Counted from the stretch's first letter, positions 41,360 through 48,835 are shown. The stretch: DNA of 64,000 bases from an uncultured Marinobacterium sp. (GCA_947501565.1 CANMWJ010000005.1:62001-126000); one strand, 5' to 3'. Made by a program: numbers and translations. Notes: generated from the sequence alone by a model not told the origin.

Positions 41360-42868
41360 ATGCAGATTTTTAATAATGGCCTGAGTTCGCTGGTCGAGCT
41401 GGCAAAATCAATCGGGGCCGGGCTGATCGGTGCTCAGGGTGGCGGCACCGTGCAGGACCGGCTAAACGACATGGATTCAACCCGCAAACAGGGGGTTTCC
41501 GTGGTCGGTGATAACGCTGTCAAATTGAATGCGGCGGCGGCAGAGACCGGCACCAACGGTGGGCGGATCAATATCCCGGTGGGGGAGTACCGCGCCGACG
41601 GGAATGTAATCCCGGATAACGCGGACTATGCCTACAAGCACGTGCTGTCAGGCGTGAAACGGGCGGTCTCTAAAATTAAGTCGTCCCTCGACGGGGTGCT
41701 GCTCTACGTGCGTGAGGGGTTTGATATCGCTGACGTGGCGTTAGTCAATGACAGCGCGCAGGCAGTGGGGCGGGCCATCGCCACCAATGACGCTAAGCAG
41801 ACGGCCAACGGGCGCACCAGTGATGTGGACATTGAGGGCTGGCGCGTCGGCATCTGGAAGCGCTATTCCCTGTGGGATGCGTACCGCAACCTACGCCTGA
41901 AAGACAACACTTGTGCCATCCGCTTGGCCCGTCATGCCTACCAGACCGACAACGCCAACCCAGACGCGGTGGCGGGGTGGAACAACTGGAACGACGGCTG
42001 GTTTCACAACGCGTTAACGTTTGACAACGTGCTCTGTGACGGCGGCGAGGTGGGCATTTGGGCGGCCTCCATGTGCGCCACCTACATGAACGTCACCTGT
42101 CAGAATCAGGCCACCGACGGCACCGCCAACGATGTGCTGCCGGGAACGCAGAAAGGCACTGGTATTTTGTTGGATGCGGGCACCGACGGCACCCGCAGCG
42201 GCTGGGTCAACCAGCTCATTAACTACTACTCCGAAGGCTCGCAGATTGCCGCCTATCTGCGGGATCAACGCTATGTTGGCGTGCAGAACATGTTTGTCCA
42301 GGGCGGTGCCTCGGGGGATCGCGCAGAGGCGGCCATTATCGCCGATAACAGTGTGGTAGAAATCGACGGACTCACCGGTCAGGACTGGTTCGAAAATGTC
42401 ATTGACGCCAAAAACGGCGCGGTGGTGTACCTCAACAGCCAGTCGGGTGCACTGGCGGGTAATCAGTACCGGACCGATGCGACCTCGGTTATCAAACGCC
42501 GGGGCGTAATCGACAAAGCGCGGCATGAGTACAAGCTGCACAAAGCCTCGGGTGAAAAAACGTTCACGCTGCCAGTCACAGTGCCAGACCACGGCATCGT
42601 CAAAATCTACATTGACGGGCTGTATGACGGCTGGAGCGGTCGCACGGGTGAAGCACTGGTGATCAACTGGAACGGCGCAGTAGCAACGTCGGTGAAGTGG
42701 CTCACCGACGCGGGTGTGGCACCCACCAACGTGGAGATCACCGTGACCAATGCGGGCAGCATCGACATTAAGTTAACCGGCACCCAATCGTTTACAGCCT
42801 ATGCCCTGATCGACGTGATCGGCGGCGCGGATGTATCGGGTAATGCAATCGAACTGACAGGGGTTTAA
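41360..42868 (+). CDS. prophage spike / receptor-binding protein, beta-helix type
   Basis: 502-aa protein. The N-terminus contains GGGTVQDRLNDMDSTRKQGVSVVGD, a variant of the VQDRL/D motif that opens many tailspike beta-helices, followed by TNGGRINIPVGEYRADG and repeating short strand/turn units (WAASMCATYMNVTCQNQ, LINYYSEGSQIAAYL, AIIADNSVVEIDGL). The last ~110 residues look like a separate beta-sandwich (TFTLPVTVPDHGIVKIYIDG). As the virus appears tailless it would be a vertex spike analogous to PM2 P1. Polysaccharide depolymerase activity is possible but no catalytic residues are assigned. Confidence 0.72.
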   Translation: MQIFNNGLSSLVELAKSIGAGLIGAQGGGTVQDRLNDMDSTRKQGVSVVGDNAVKLNAAAAETGTNGGRINIPVGEYRADGNVIPDNADYAYKHVLSGVKRAVSKIKSSLDGVLLYVREGFDIADVALVNDSAQAVGRAIATNDAKQTANGRTSDVDIEGWRVGIWKRYSLWDAYRNLRLKDNTCAIRLARHAYQTDNANPDAVAGWNNWNDGWFHNALTFDNVLCDGGEVGIWAASMCATYMNVTCQNQATDGTANDVLPGTQKGTGILLDAGTDGTRSGWVNQLINYYSEGSQIAAYLRDQRYVGVQNMFVQGGASGDRAEAAIIADNSVVEIDGLTGQDWFENVIDAKNGAVVYLNSQSGALAGNQYRTDATSVIKRRGVIDKARHEYKLHKASGEKTFTLPVTVPDHGIVKIYIDGLYDGWSGRTGEALVINWNGAVATSVKWLTDAGVAPTNVEITVTNAGSIDIKLTGTQSFTAYALIDVIGGADVSGNAIELTGV

Positions 42869-42871
42869 GGC

Positions 42872-43141
42872 ATGGCATTAATTAAAGATTTTGAAAAGCA
42901 GGTACCCGGTTTGGCGGCTCCAGTGGTGGTGCCGGGAGCCTATTGGGCGATTCAGTCCATTAACGGCGATAAAACCGAGCTGCATTGCACCGTGGTGGTA
43001 AAAGAGCGCGCGGACGCGGACGGCACCATTGGGCAGCTGGCGTTCTATTTCACGCCGGATGCGGGGGCGGATAACTACCACGCGCAGGCGTACCGTCACC
43101 TGAAAACGTTGGATGCGTTTGCGGGTGCACAGGACGGCTGA
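42872..43141 (+). CDS. prophage hypothetical protein, 89 aa
   Basis: Unrecognised soluble protein, mainly beta (YWAIQSINGDKTELHCTVVVKERADADGTIGQLAFYFTPDAGADNYHAQAYRHLKTLDAFAGAQDG). Three bp after the spike gene and 2 bp before the lysin gene. Could be a spike chaperone or small structural protein. Confidence 0.6.
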   Translation: MALIKDFEKQVPGLAAPVVVPGAYWAIQSINGDKTELHCTVVVKERADADGTIGQLAFYFTPDAGADNYHAQAYRHLKTLDAFAGAQDG

Positions 43142-43143
43142 TT

Positions 43144-43644
43144 ATGCGCCTCCTCGTCCCCGTAACCCTACTACTAACCATATTGGGAGTGATCTATCTC
43201 ATGACCCGTAAACACTGGGCGCCGTCTGACTTGGCGCATTTTAAACCTGCTGAATTCCGTGAATGGTGGCCGCATATGTCGCCGGACCTCCTGAAAAAAC
43301 TGGACCGTTTCCGCGAGTTGTGGGGCGCACCGATAACAGTCTCACCGGTCAACGGTGCTCTGGGGCGGCATCTGGGGCCGCATGATGACAGTCAGCACAA
43401 CATTGATAAATGGGGTGAGGTGCGGGCGATTGACGTATTTCCTTACGGCCTGAATGCTGAGAACGCAGAGTATGCAAAAAAGCTGGCGCAGCAGGCAGGT
43501 TTCTCAGGGATCGGTATCTACTCCGATACGCGCCCATCATGGATGATGCACCTCGATGTGCGACCGGACCGTACGGCGTCGCGGCCTGCGACGTGGGCGC
43601 GGGTAAGTAGCCGATACGTCGGTATCACTGAGGTGTTTGCGTGA
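43144..43644 (+). CDS. membrane-anchored M15-like peptidase (lysin candidate)
   Basis: 166-aa protein with an N-terminal signal-anchor helix (3-20) and a D-Ala-D-Ala carboxypeptidase-like zinc domain. Zinc ligands are H85 and D97 in SQHNIDKWGEVRAIDVFP and H136 in MMHLDVR. M15-type domains cut stem peptides in peptidoglycan, so this is the likely lysis or entry enzyme. Signal-anchor attachment would allow release at lysis, or placement in the virion membrane. GTGA overlap with the next gene. Confidence 0.75.
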   Translation: MRLLVPVTLLLTILGVIYLMTRKHWAPSDLAHFKPAEFREWWPHMSPDLLKKLDRFRELWGAPITVSPVNGALGRHLGPHDDSQHNIDKWGEVRAIDVFPYGLNAENAEYAKKLAQQAGFSGIGIYSDTRPSWMMHLDVRPDRTASRPATWARVSSRYVGITEVFA

Positions 43645-43859
43645 GCAAGCCGGTGGTGATTGCAGGTGTGGCCGCGCTGATGCTGATCAGTGTCGGGCTG
43701 TACCTGCGTCAGCGTCAGAGTGTGACCGCCCAGGAAGCAAAACCGGAACAGGACAACGAAGTCAGCGGGTGGACTGAGGCGAAAGTCGCCGTTGTGCGTG
43801 CGGCTAACAGCGTAAATCCGCTTTACGACGTACACAACGAGATGTTCGAGAAGTTCTGA
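43641..43859 (+). CDS. 72-aa prophage membrane protein
   Basis: N-terminal helix (VVIAGVAALMLISVGLYLRQ) followed by a soluble, mildly acidic tail (TAQEAKPEQDNEVSGWTEAKVAVVRAANSVNPLYDVHNEMFEKF). GTG start by overlap with the lysin stop. Signal-anchored; unknown function. Confidence 0.6.
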   Translation: MSKPVVIAGVAALMLISVGLYLRQRQSVTAQEAKPEQDNEVSGWTEAKVAVVRAANSVNPLYDVHNEMFEKF

Positions 43860-43871
43860 GGAGTACTGAGC

Positions 43872-43970
43872 GTGTGGGTTTGGAAAAACATATTACTGCC
43901 TGTGCTGATCGGTGTAGCGGTCATGGTGCTGGCGGCGTGGATTAAGAAAACACTGAAGTTGGGGGCATAA
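43872..43970 (+). CDS. 32-aa prophage membrane peptide
   Basis: GTG-start frame WVWKNILLPVLIGVAVMVLAAWIKKTLKLGA: one membrane helix with a basic C-terminal end. GAGGAGTACTGAGC gives a ribosome site, and the stop directly abuts the next ATG. Very small, so less certain than neighbours. Confidence 0.5.
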   Translation: MWVWKNILLPVLIGVAVMVLAAWIKKTLKLGA

Positions 43971-44183
43971 ATGGCTATCCGTAAGCATCCCGGTATCAAT
44001 CAGAAAACCGGGAGATTGAAAAAAGGCTGGAAGTGGGGCGCCAATGGCAATCCCGTCAAGGCCGGTACCACTAGTGCAGGGAAGCGCAAGAAACGCCGTG
44101 CTCCTGCTAAATCCAAAACCATCACCGGCAAGGTCAAAGCTGCAGTACGTGGCGTGGGCCGTAAGCTGGGTACACAGAAGTAG
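43971..44183 (+). CDS. highly basic prophage protein, 70 aa
   Basis: Lys/Arg-rich protein: MAIRKHPGINQKTGRLKKGWKWGANGNPVKAGTTSAGKRKKRRAPAKSKTITGKVKAAVRGVGRKLGTQK. About one residue in three is basic and there are almost no acids. Likely binds DNA or the inner face of membrane, for example to condense the packaged circular genome. PM2-type virions contain similar small basic proteins. No known family recognised. Confidence 0.65.
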   Translation: MAIRKHPGINQKTGRLKKGWKWGANGNPVKAGTTSAGKRKKRRAPAKSKTITGKVKAAVRGVGRKLGTQK

Positions 44184-44192
44184 GGGGCCGCT

Positions 44193-44366
44193 ATGTGGCT
44201 GAAAGAACGTCTGAAGGAAAAATCCACGTGGCGTGGTCTGGCGGTGCTGGCCGGTTTGCTGGGTTATGCCGTCGATCCAATGCAGGTTGAGGCGGTGATC
44301 ACCGGCGTCGGTGCGGCGGTGGCGCTTGTCGAAACCGTGTCTGCTGAGCATAAGCAGGCGGGTTAA
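44193..44366 (+). CDS. holin-like membrane protein, 57 aa
   Basis: Short frame MWLKERLKEKSTWRGLAVLAGLLGYAVDPMQVEAVITGVGAAVALVETVSAEHKQAG. Two hydrophobic helices (15-27 and 32-48) follow a charged N-terminus containing STWRGL, a pattern seen in phage holin-like proteins of tailed and tailless phages. Position near the end of the late operon, after the lysin candidate, fits. AGGGGGCCGC precedes the ATG. Confidence 0.6.
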   Translation: MWLKERLKEKSTWRGLAVLAGLLGYAVDPMQVEAVITGVGAAVALVETVSAEHKQAG

Positions 44367-44368
44367 CC

Positions 44369-44524
44369 ATGTCGCAGCAGGTGCAGATGAATATATCCCA
44401 TATACTGCAAGGACTGGCACTGGCGGGGATTCTCTGGGTAGGGAGTAGTATTCAGGGACTGCAAACCGCTGTGCAGGTCAACGACTGGCGGCTGACCCAG
44501 ATTGAACAGAAAGCCCGTACCTAG
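44369..44524 (+). CDS. 51-aa prophage membrane protein, last late gene
   Basis: Short frame MSQQVQMNISHILQGLALAGILWVGSSIQGLQTAVQVNDWRLTQIEQKART: one hydrophobic helix (10-32) then an amphipathic polar tail. Starts 2 bp after the holin-like stop; a strong terminator follows. Could be a lysis accessory protein or virion protein. Confidence 0.55.
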   Translation: MSQQVQMNISHILQGLALAGILWVGSSIQGLQTAVQVNDWRLTQIEQKART

Positions 44525-44532
44525 CAGGCATA

Positions 44533-44560
44533 AAAAAACCGGCGGTTGCCGGTTTTTTTG
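44533..44560 (+). terminator. late-operon terminator of the prophage
   Basis: AAAAAAACCGGC-GGTT-GCCGGTTTTTTT. Confidence 0.88.
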
Positions 44561-44580
44561 TGGACACTATGTGGCCAATT

Positions 44581-44611
44581 AAAATCAGATGGTATCTAAC
44601 TATCTGATTTT
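44581..44611. repeat. inverted repeat at prophage right end; possible replacement ssrA terminator
   Basis: AAAATCAGAT and ATCTGATTTT flank an 11-nt loop. It lies 12 bp beyond the ssrA 3' end within the phage DNA, and on the minus strand gives a hairpin ending in TTTT. Confidence 0.6.
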
Positions 44612-44619
44612 AAAGCGGG

Positions 44620-44649
44620 ATTTGGTGGAGCTGGCGGGTTTCGAACCCG
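44620..44649. repeat. attR: 30-bp ssrA 3' end copy
   Basis: Identical to 31075-31104 and forms the actual 3' end of the intact ssrA gene, so integration leaves tmRNA functional. Confidence 0.92.
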
Positions 44650-44980
44650 CGTCCGCGAATCCTCTGCCTTCAAATCTACATGTTTAGGCTTCTCTATTGA
44701 GTTAACCCGTCGCGACCCGAGAGCCAGGGTGCTATGGGCGAGCCTCTTTAAGTTTTAACCGTTCAGCCTGAGACAAGGCTTCCGGGCGATTCTGTCTCGG
44801 ATGACACCACGAACCGCTTAGTTACAGACACCTGAGCGTGTGGCGTAGCAGGCTTATGCTGCTAGTGCGTAGTTATCGTCGTTAGCAACTATAACTGTGT
44901 AGTAATGGATTTACGTGATTCACTACACTCACGACATGCATTAAAGGGTTCGTAATCCCCGTCGAAGCCAAGTCAGCCCC
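44623..44980 (-). ncRNA. ssrA: tmRNA
   Basis: About 358-nt transfer-messenger RNA that rescues stalled ribosomes with SmpB. On the minus strand it starts GGGGCTGACTTGGCTTCGAC and ends with the T-arm GGGTTCGAAACCC and encoded CCA. The tag frame at 44854-44886 reads ANDDNYALAA then stop, close to the E. coli ANDENYALAA. The 3' 30 bp serve as the phage attachment site. smpB lies just upstream in the same direction. Confidence 0.97.
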
Positions 44981-44992
44981 AAATGTTCGGCC

Positions 44993-45020
44993 ATTATAGC
45001 CTATGACAATGATTTTGTAA
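44993..45020 (-). promoter_or_regulatory. ssrA promoter
   Basis: On the minus strand TTACAA and TATAAT are spaced 16 bp, with the -10 ending 12 nt before the mature 5' G at 44980. Confidence 0.7.
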
Positions 45021-45023
45021 GAA

Positions 45024-45500
45024 TTACTTCGCTGCCATGACGCGCTGTTTCTGACGGTTCCAGTCTTTCTCTTTCTCGTCAGCGCGCTTGTCGTGCTGCT
45101 TCTTACCTTTCACCAGAGCGATCTCGCATTTCACGCGATCGTTTTTCCAGTAGAGCGAAAGCGCCACGCAGCTGTAACCCTTGGCCTGTACCGCGCCAAT
45201 CAGGTTGCTAATCTCACGTTTATGCAGCAGCAGCTTACGGTCACGGGTCGGGTCAGCGACAACGTGGGTGCAGGCGGTTTTCAGCGGCGTAAAGTGGGCG
45301 CCGACCAGCCAGGCTTCACCATTTTTGAAAATGATGTAGGAATCGACCAGTTGTGCACGTCCTTCGCGCAGGCTTTTGACCTCCCATCCTGCCAGCGACA
45401 GACCAGCCTCGAATTTGTCACTTATCGTGTATTCGTGGCGTGCCTTTTTATTCTGACAGATGGTGTTACTGTTGCTTTTTGCTTTCTTCTTCTTTGCCAT
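45024..45500 (-). CDS. smpB: SsrA-binding protein SmpB
   Basis: 158-aa OB-fold protein that carries tmRNA to stalled ribosomes. Signature segments are [54 protein letters not shown], and [34 protein letters not shown]. The basic tail [16 protein letters not shown] enters the mRNA channel in the family. Adjacent to and in line with ssrA. Confidence 0.97.
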   Translation of the reverse strand: MAKKKKAKSNSNTICQNKKARHEYTISDKFEAGLSLAGWEVKSLREGRAQLVDSYIIFKNGEAWLVGAHFTPLKTACTHVVADPTRDRKLLLHKREISNLIGAVQAKGYSCVALSLYWKNDRVKCEIALVKGKKQHDKRADEKEKDWNRQKQRVMAAK

Positions 45501-45689
45501 GGCGGGCGATTATATAGGGCTGTTGGGGGCAAGAAAAGCAATGTTCTTCGTAGCTTCGACTACAGTTTTATTGATTTATGATGAAATGTTCTAATTTGCC
45601 GCATGTTTACGTTGCATCGCCGGTCAGAATATGAACAATAGCGAAACTTTGTGCATTATAAGAAACTTTCGAGATTTATAGAGACGAAG

Positions 45690-47057
45690 ATGCAAGAGAA
45701 ACAATCAATTCATGGCGCATGGGCCAACCGCTGGATCTTTATTCTGGCGGCAACAGGTTCTGCGGTCGGCCTGGGGAACATCTGGAAATTCCCTTACATT
45801 ACCGGTGAGAACGGCGGTGGTGCATTTGTACTGGTTTATCTGGTCTGCATTCTGCTGGTGGGTGTGCCGATCATGATGGGTGAGGTACTGGTGGGCCGTC
45901 GTGCGCGGCAGAGTCCGATCAATGCGATGCGAGAGATCGCGGTGGAGTCGGGCCACAGTGCCAAGTGGTCGTTTGTCGGCATCATGGGCGTATTGTCCGG
46001 CTTTATGATCTTCTCCTTCTACTCGGTGGTTGCCGGTTGGGTACTGCACTACGTCGCGGGTATGGCCAGCGGTGACTTTGTCGGCATCGGCAGTGAGGAC
46101 GCGGGTAAGGTCTTTAACGGCCTGCTGGGCGACTGGAAGACCCTGCTGATCTGGCACAGTATCTTCGTTGTGATGGTGATGACCGTTGTGGCCGGTGGTG
46201 TTAACAAAGGTCTGGAGCGTGCGACCCGTATCATGATGCCAGCGTTGTTTGTGTTGCTGCTGGTGCTGCTGGGTTACTCCATGAACACTGGTCACTTCGG
46301 TGCAGGTTGGAACTTCCTGTTCCAGTTCGATCTGAGCAAGCTGAGCTGGGATGCGGTCCTGGTAGCGCTCGGTCACTCTTTCTTCACCCTGTCGCTGGGT
46401 ATGGGTGCAATCATGGCGTACGGCTCCTACATGCCGAAAAAAGCCTCGATCTCCAGTACCGTGCTGACCATCGCCGGTATGGATACGCTGGTGGCGTTGA
46501 TTGCCGGTCTGGCGATCTTCCCGATCGTATTCGCTAACGGTATGGATCCGGGCGCGGGCCCAGGTCTGATGTTTGTTACCCTGCCGGTGGCTTTCGGTCA
46601 GATGGCGGGTGGTCAGATCTTCGGCTTCCTGTTCTTCGTCCTGATCGCGGTTGCGGCCTGGACCTCTGCGATCTCCCTGATGGAACCTGCGGCGGCATGG
46701 CTGGTGGAAACCTTCGGTATGAAGCGCAGCACCTCCTGTGTCCTGCTGGCGCTGACTGTATGGGGCCTGGGTATCATGGCGCTGGGTTCATTCAACTTCA
46801 TGTCTGATGTCACCTTCTTCGGCATGAACACCTTCGACTTCCTCGACTTTGCGACAGCCAATATCATGCTGCCGTTGGGCGGTATCTTTATCTCCCTGTT
46901 CGTCGGTTGGTTTGTGAAGAAACGTGTGAACCTGGACGAGCTGGCACTGGAAGAGAACGGCCTGTTCTACACCTGGTACATCTCCATCCGCTTTATCGCA
47001 CCGGTTGCGGTATCCATCATCTTCCTGGTGAACCTGTACCAGAAGATCGCGGGTTGA
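45690..47057 (+). CDS. sodium-dependent transporter of the NSS (LeuT-like) family
   Basis: 455-aa inner-membrane symporter with about 11-12 hydrophobic helices. The TM1 signature WANRWIFILAATGSAVGLGNIWKFPYITGENGGGAFVLVYL contains the unwound sodium and substrate site. The second sodium-site helix lies in AVAAWTSAISLMEPAAAWLVE. Bacterial relatives take up amino acids such as Trp, Tyr or Leu. Start at 45690 (MQEKQSIHGAW) fits the family; ACGAAG lies upstream. Substrate cannot be read from sequence. Confidence 0.93.
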   Translation: MQEKQSIHGAWANRWIFILAATGSAVGLGNIWKFPYITGENGGGAFVLVYLVCILLVGVPIMMGEVLVGRRARQSPINAMREIAVESGHSAKWSFVGIMGVLSGFMIFSFYSVVAGWVLHYVAGMASGDFVGIGSEDAGKVFNGLLGDWKTLLIWHSIFVVMVMTVVAGGVNKGLERATRIMMPALFVLLLVLLGYSMNTGHFGAGWNFLFQFDLSKLSWDAVLVALGHSFFTLSLGMGAIMAYGSYMPKKASISSTVLTIAGMDTLVALIAGLAIFPIVFANGMDPGAGPGLMFVTLPVAFGQMAGGQIFGFLFFVLIAVAAWTSAISLMEPAAAWLVETFGMKRSTSCVLLALTVWGLGIMALGSFNFMSDVTFFGMNTFDFLDFATANIMLPLGGIFISLFVGWFVKKRVNLDELALEENGLFYTWYISIRFIAPVAVSIIFLVNLYQKIAG

Positions 47058-47163
47058 TCTCGCTTCGGGTAACCGGCACGCGTCGGTTACCTGCCTTGCG
47101 GGCTGATGAAAAAACGGCGGATTTCCGTATAATCTGCCGCGAACTGTTTTCAGAGGCCCCCAC

Positions 47164-47595
47164 ATGACTCAGGTTGATCGTAGTGCGCTGGTTCTGCATA
47201 CCGCAGAGCAGATGTTTGATCTGATTAACGACGTCGAGCGTTATCCGCAGTTTTTGCCCTGGTGTGCATCGGTTGATGTCGTCAGTCGCAGTGACGAGGA
47301 GTTGGTTGCAACGCTTCACCTCTCCAAGGGCGGCCTCAAATACAGCTTTACCACGCGTAACCGCCTGCAACGTCCCATCGAGATGACGATGGAACTGGTT
47401 GAAGGTCCGTTCTCTAAACTGTCGGGTGTCTGGACCTTCAAGGTACTCAGTGATGAGGCGTCCAAGGTGAGCCTGAGCCTGCAGTTCGACTTCTCAGGCA
47501 AACTCAGCTCACTGGCGATGGGTAAGGTCTTTAATCAGGTAGCGACCACTATGGTGGATGCTTTCGTACAACGCGCCGATGAGATTTACGGCTGA
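47164..47595 (+). CDS. ratA: RatA/COQ10-family START-domain protein
   Basis: 143-aa single-domain START/SRPBCC protein. Signatures are SALVLHTAEQMFDLINDVERYPQFLPWCASVDV and KVFNQVATTMVDAFVQRADEIYG. E. coli RatA was described as a ribosome-association toxin, but eukaryotic homologue COQ10 binds ubiquinone, and a quinone-related role is equally plausible. Followed 15 bp later by rnfH, the conserved pair. Confidence 0.92.
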   Translation: MTQVDRSALVLHTAEQMFDLINDVERYPQFLPWCASVDVVSRSDEELVATLHLSKGGLKYSFTTRNRLQRPIEMTMELVEGPFSKLSGVWTFKVLSDEASKVSLSLQFDFSGKLSSLAMGKVFNQVATTMVDAFVQRADEIYG

Positions 47596-47610
47596 TAAAG
47601 GTACTGCAAG

Positions 47611-47928
47611 ATGATCCGTGTCGAAGTGGCATATGCACTGCCCCATGATCAGAAAATTGTTGCCCTGCAGGTGGAAGAGGATTGCTCTGCGTACGACGCA
47701 GTGATCCGCTCCGGTATTGTAGAAGCGTATCCCGAGATCGATCCGGAAACGATTCCGATGGGGATTTTCGGTAAGGCGATTAAGGACCCGAAAACGGTAA
47801 TCCTGAAGGAGGGGCAGCGTGTGGAGTTGTATCGCCCGTTGATCGCCGATCCTAAGGAAGCGCGGGCAAAACGTGCAGCTAAGATGAAGGCTCAGAAAGA
47901 GGCAGAGGAAGCTGCACGTAAAGGTTAA
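47611..47928 (+). CDS. rnfH: RnfH family ubiquitin-fold protein
   Basis: 105-aa beta-grasp protein (MIRVEVAYALPHDQKIVALQVEEDCSAYDAVIRSGIVEAYPEIDPETIPMGIFGKAIKDPKTVILKEGQRVELYRPLIADPKEARAKRAAKMKAQKE). The RVELYRPLIADPKEARRKRA ending is diagnostic. Always near ratA; E. coli name ratB. Molecular function is not established. Convergent with bamE. Confidence 0.93.
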   Translation: MIRVEVAYALPHDQKIVALQVEEDCSAYDAVIRSGIVEAYPEIDPETIPMGIFGKAIKDPKTVILKEGQRVELYRPLIADPKEARAKRAAKMKAQKEAEEAARKG

Positions 47929-47937
47929 GCGGCGGGT

Positions 47938-48270
47938 TTAGTTAGCCGCCGCGCCTGGACGGTAATCGCCGCGAATGGCGTCCAGTTTGCCGTCCTTGAA
48001 AAACACGGAGAGGTTTTTGCGACTATAGTCGCCTTTACCTTCCTGCATGGTGTAGAGATAGTCCCAACGGTTTTCGTGGAAGGTGTCGACCAGAAGCGGG
48101 GTGCCCATTACAAAACGGACCTGACTTTTGGTCATGCCGGGGCGCAGCTGATCTACCATGTCTTGTGTTACAACGTTGCCTTGTTGGACGTCAATTTTGT
48201 ACACACCCGGAAACCCGGAACAGCCTGCCAAAAGAGTTATAAGGGCAACACTAACAAGAACTTTTTGCAT
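47938..48270 (-). CDS. bamE: outer membrane assembly lipoprotein BamE (OmlA)
   Basis: 110-aa lipoprotein of the BAM complex. Signal peptide with lipobox LLAGC (Cys17), then the SmpA/OmlA domain: [56 protein letters not shown]. Start at 48270 chosen for the signal peptide. Divergent from fur with about 80 bp between, as in Pseudomonas (omlA-fur). Confidence 0.95.
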   Translation of the reverse strand: MQKVLVSVALITLLAGCSGFPGVYKIDVQQGNVVTQDMVDQLRPGMTKSQVRFVMGTPLLVDTFHENRWDYLYTMQEGKGDYSRKNLSVFFKDGKLDAIRGDYRPGAAAN

Positions 48271-48351
48271 TTGATTCTGGCTTCCACTTTCTTCATTAAA
48301 CGCGGATAATGAGTCTATCACTCCGTGTCAGGAACAGCATAGAGAATTATT

Positions 48352-48774
48352 ATGGCGATCGAAAATCAGGAACTGCGTAAAGCTGGCCTTAAAGTAACGC
48401 TGCCACGCGTAAAAATTTACCAGATCCTAGAACAAGCTGAAGCGGGCGAACACTTCAGTGCGGAAGATATTTATAAGCTGCTGATGTCTGCTGGCGAAGA
48501 CGTAGGTCTGGCGACCGTTTACCGTGTTCTGACCCAGTTCGAAGCGGCTGGTCTGGTCTCCCGTCACCACTTCGAAGGCGGCCACTCCGTGTTTGAACTG
48601 GCACGTGACGATCACCACGATCACATGGTGTGTGTGAAGTCCGGTCAGGTGCGCGAGTTCAACGATCCGCGTCTGGATGCGTTGCTGGATGAGATCGCTG
48701 ACAACAACGGTTTCACCATCACCGACCGTACTCTATACCTCTACGGCGTATCTAAGGATATCGCTGATAAGTAA
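48352..48774 (+). CDS. fur: ferric uptake regulator Fur
   Basis: 140-aa iron-responsive repressor. N-terminal winged helix (NQELRKAGLKVTLPRVKIYQIL...DVGLATVYRVLTQFEAAGLVSRHHFEGGHSVFEL) and C-terminal dimerisation domain with metal ligands in DDHHDHMVC. The second CxxC found in E. coli Fur is absent (CVKSG), as in Pseudomonas-type Fur, so this is normal for the lineage. No clear Fur box could be identified in its own short upstream region. Confidence 0.96.
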   Translation: MAIENQELRKAGLKVTLPRVKIYQILEQAEAGEHFSAEDIYKLLMSAGEDVGLATVYRVLTQFEAAGLVSRHHFEGGHSVFELARDDHHDHMVCVKSGQVREFNDPRLDALLDEIADNNGFTITDRTLYLYGVSKDIADK

Positions 48775-48804
48775 ACGCACGTTTTGACAGCGTTGCTGCC
48801 AACG

Positions 48805-48835
48805 AAAAAAGCCAGCTTGATGCTGGCTTTTTTAT
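48805..48835. terminator. bidirectional terminator between fur and recN
   Basis: AAAAAAGCCAGC-TTGAT-GCTGGCTTTTTTATT. Confidence 0.87.

Larger units (their letters stand above)
31075..44649. mobile_element. corticovirus (PM2)-like tailless prophage integrated in ssrA
   Basis: About 13.5 kb between two identical 30-bp copies of the ssrA 3' end. Left arm (minus strand): integrase, two morons, repressor. Right arm (plus strand): regulator, early genes, HUH replication protein, HerA/A32-like packaging ATPase, candidate double-jelly-roll capsid protein, many very small membrane proteins, a beta-helix spike, lysin and holin candidates, and a final terminator. There are no terminase, portal, tail or tape-measure genes, and no inovirus Zot protein with a membrane domain. 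Size and content fit integrated relatives of marine phage PM2. All genes look intact, so the prophage may be functional. Confidence 0.82.

Noticed and set aside
47068-47091. Terminator after the NSS transporter (GGTAACCG/CGGTTACC)
   Set aside because: A good 8-bp stem, but no T run; it is only 70 bp before ratA and cannot be called a terminator with confidence.
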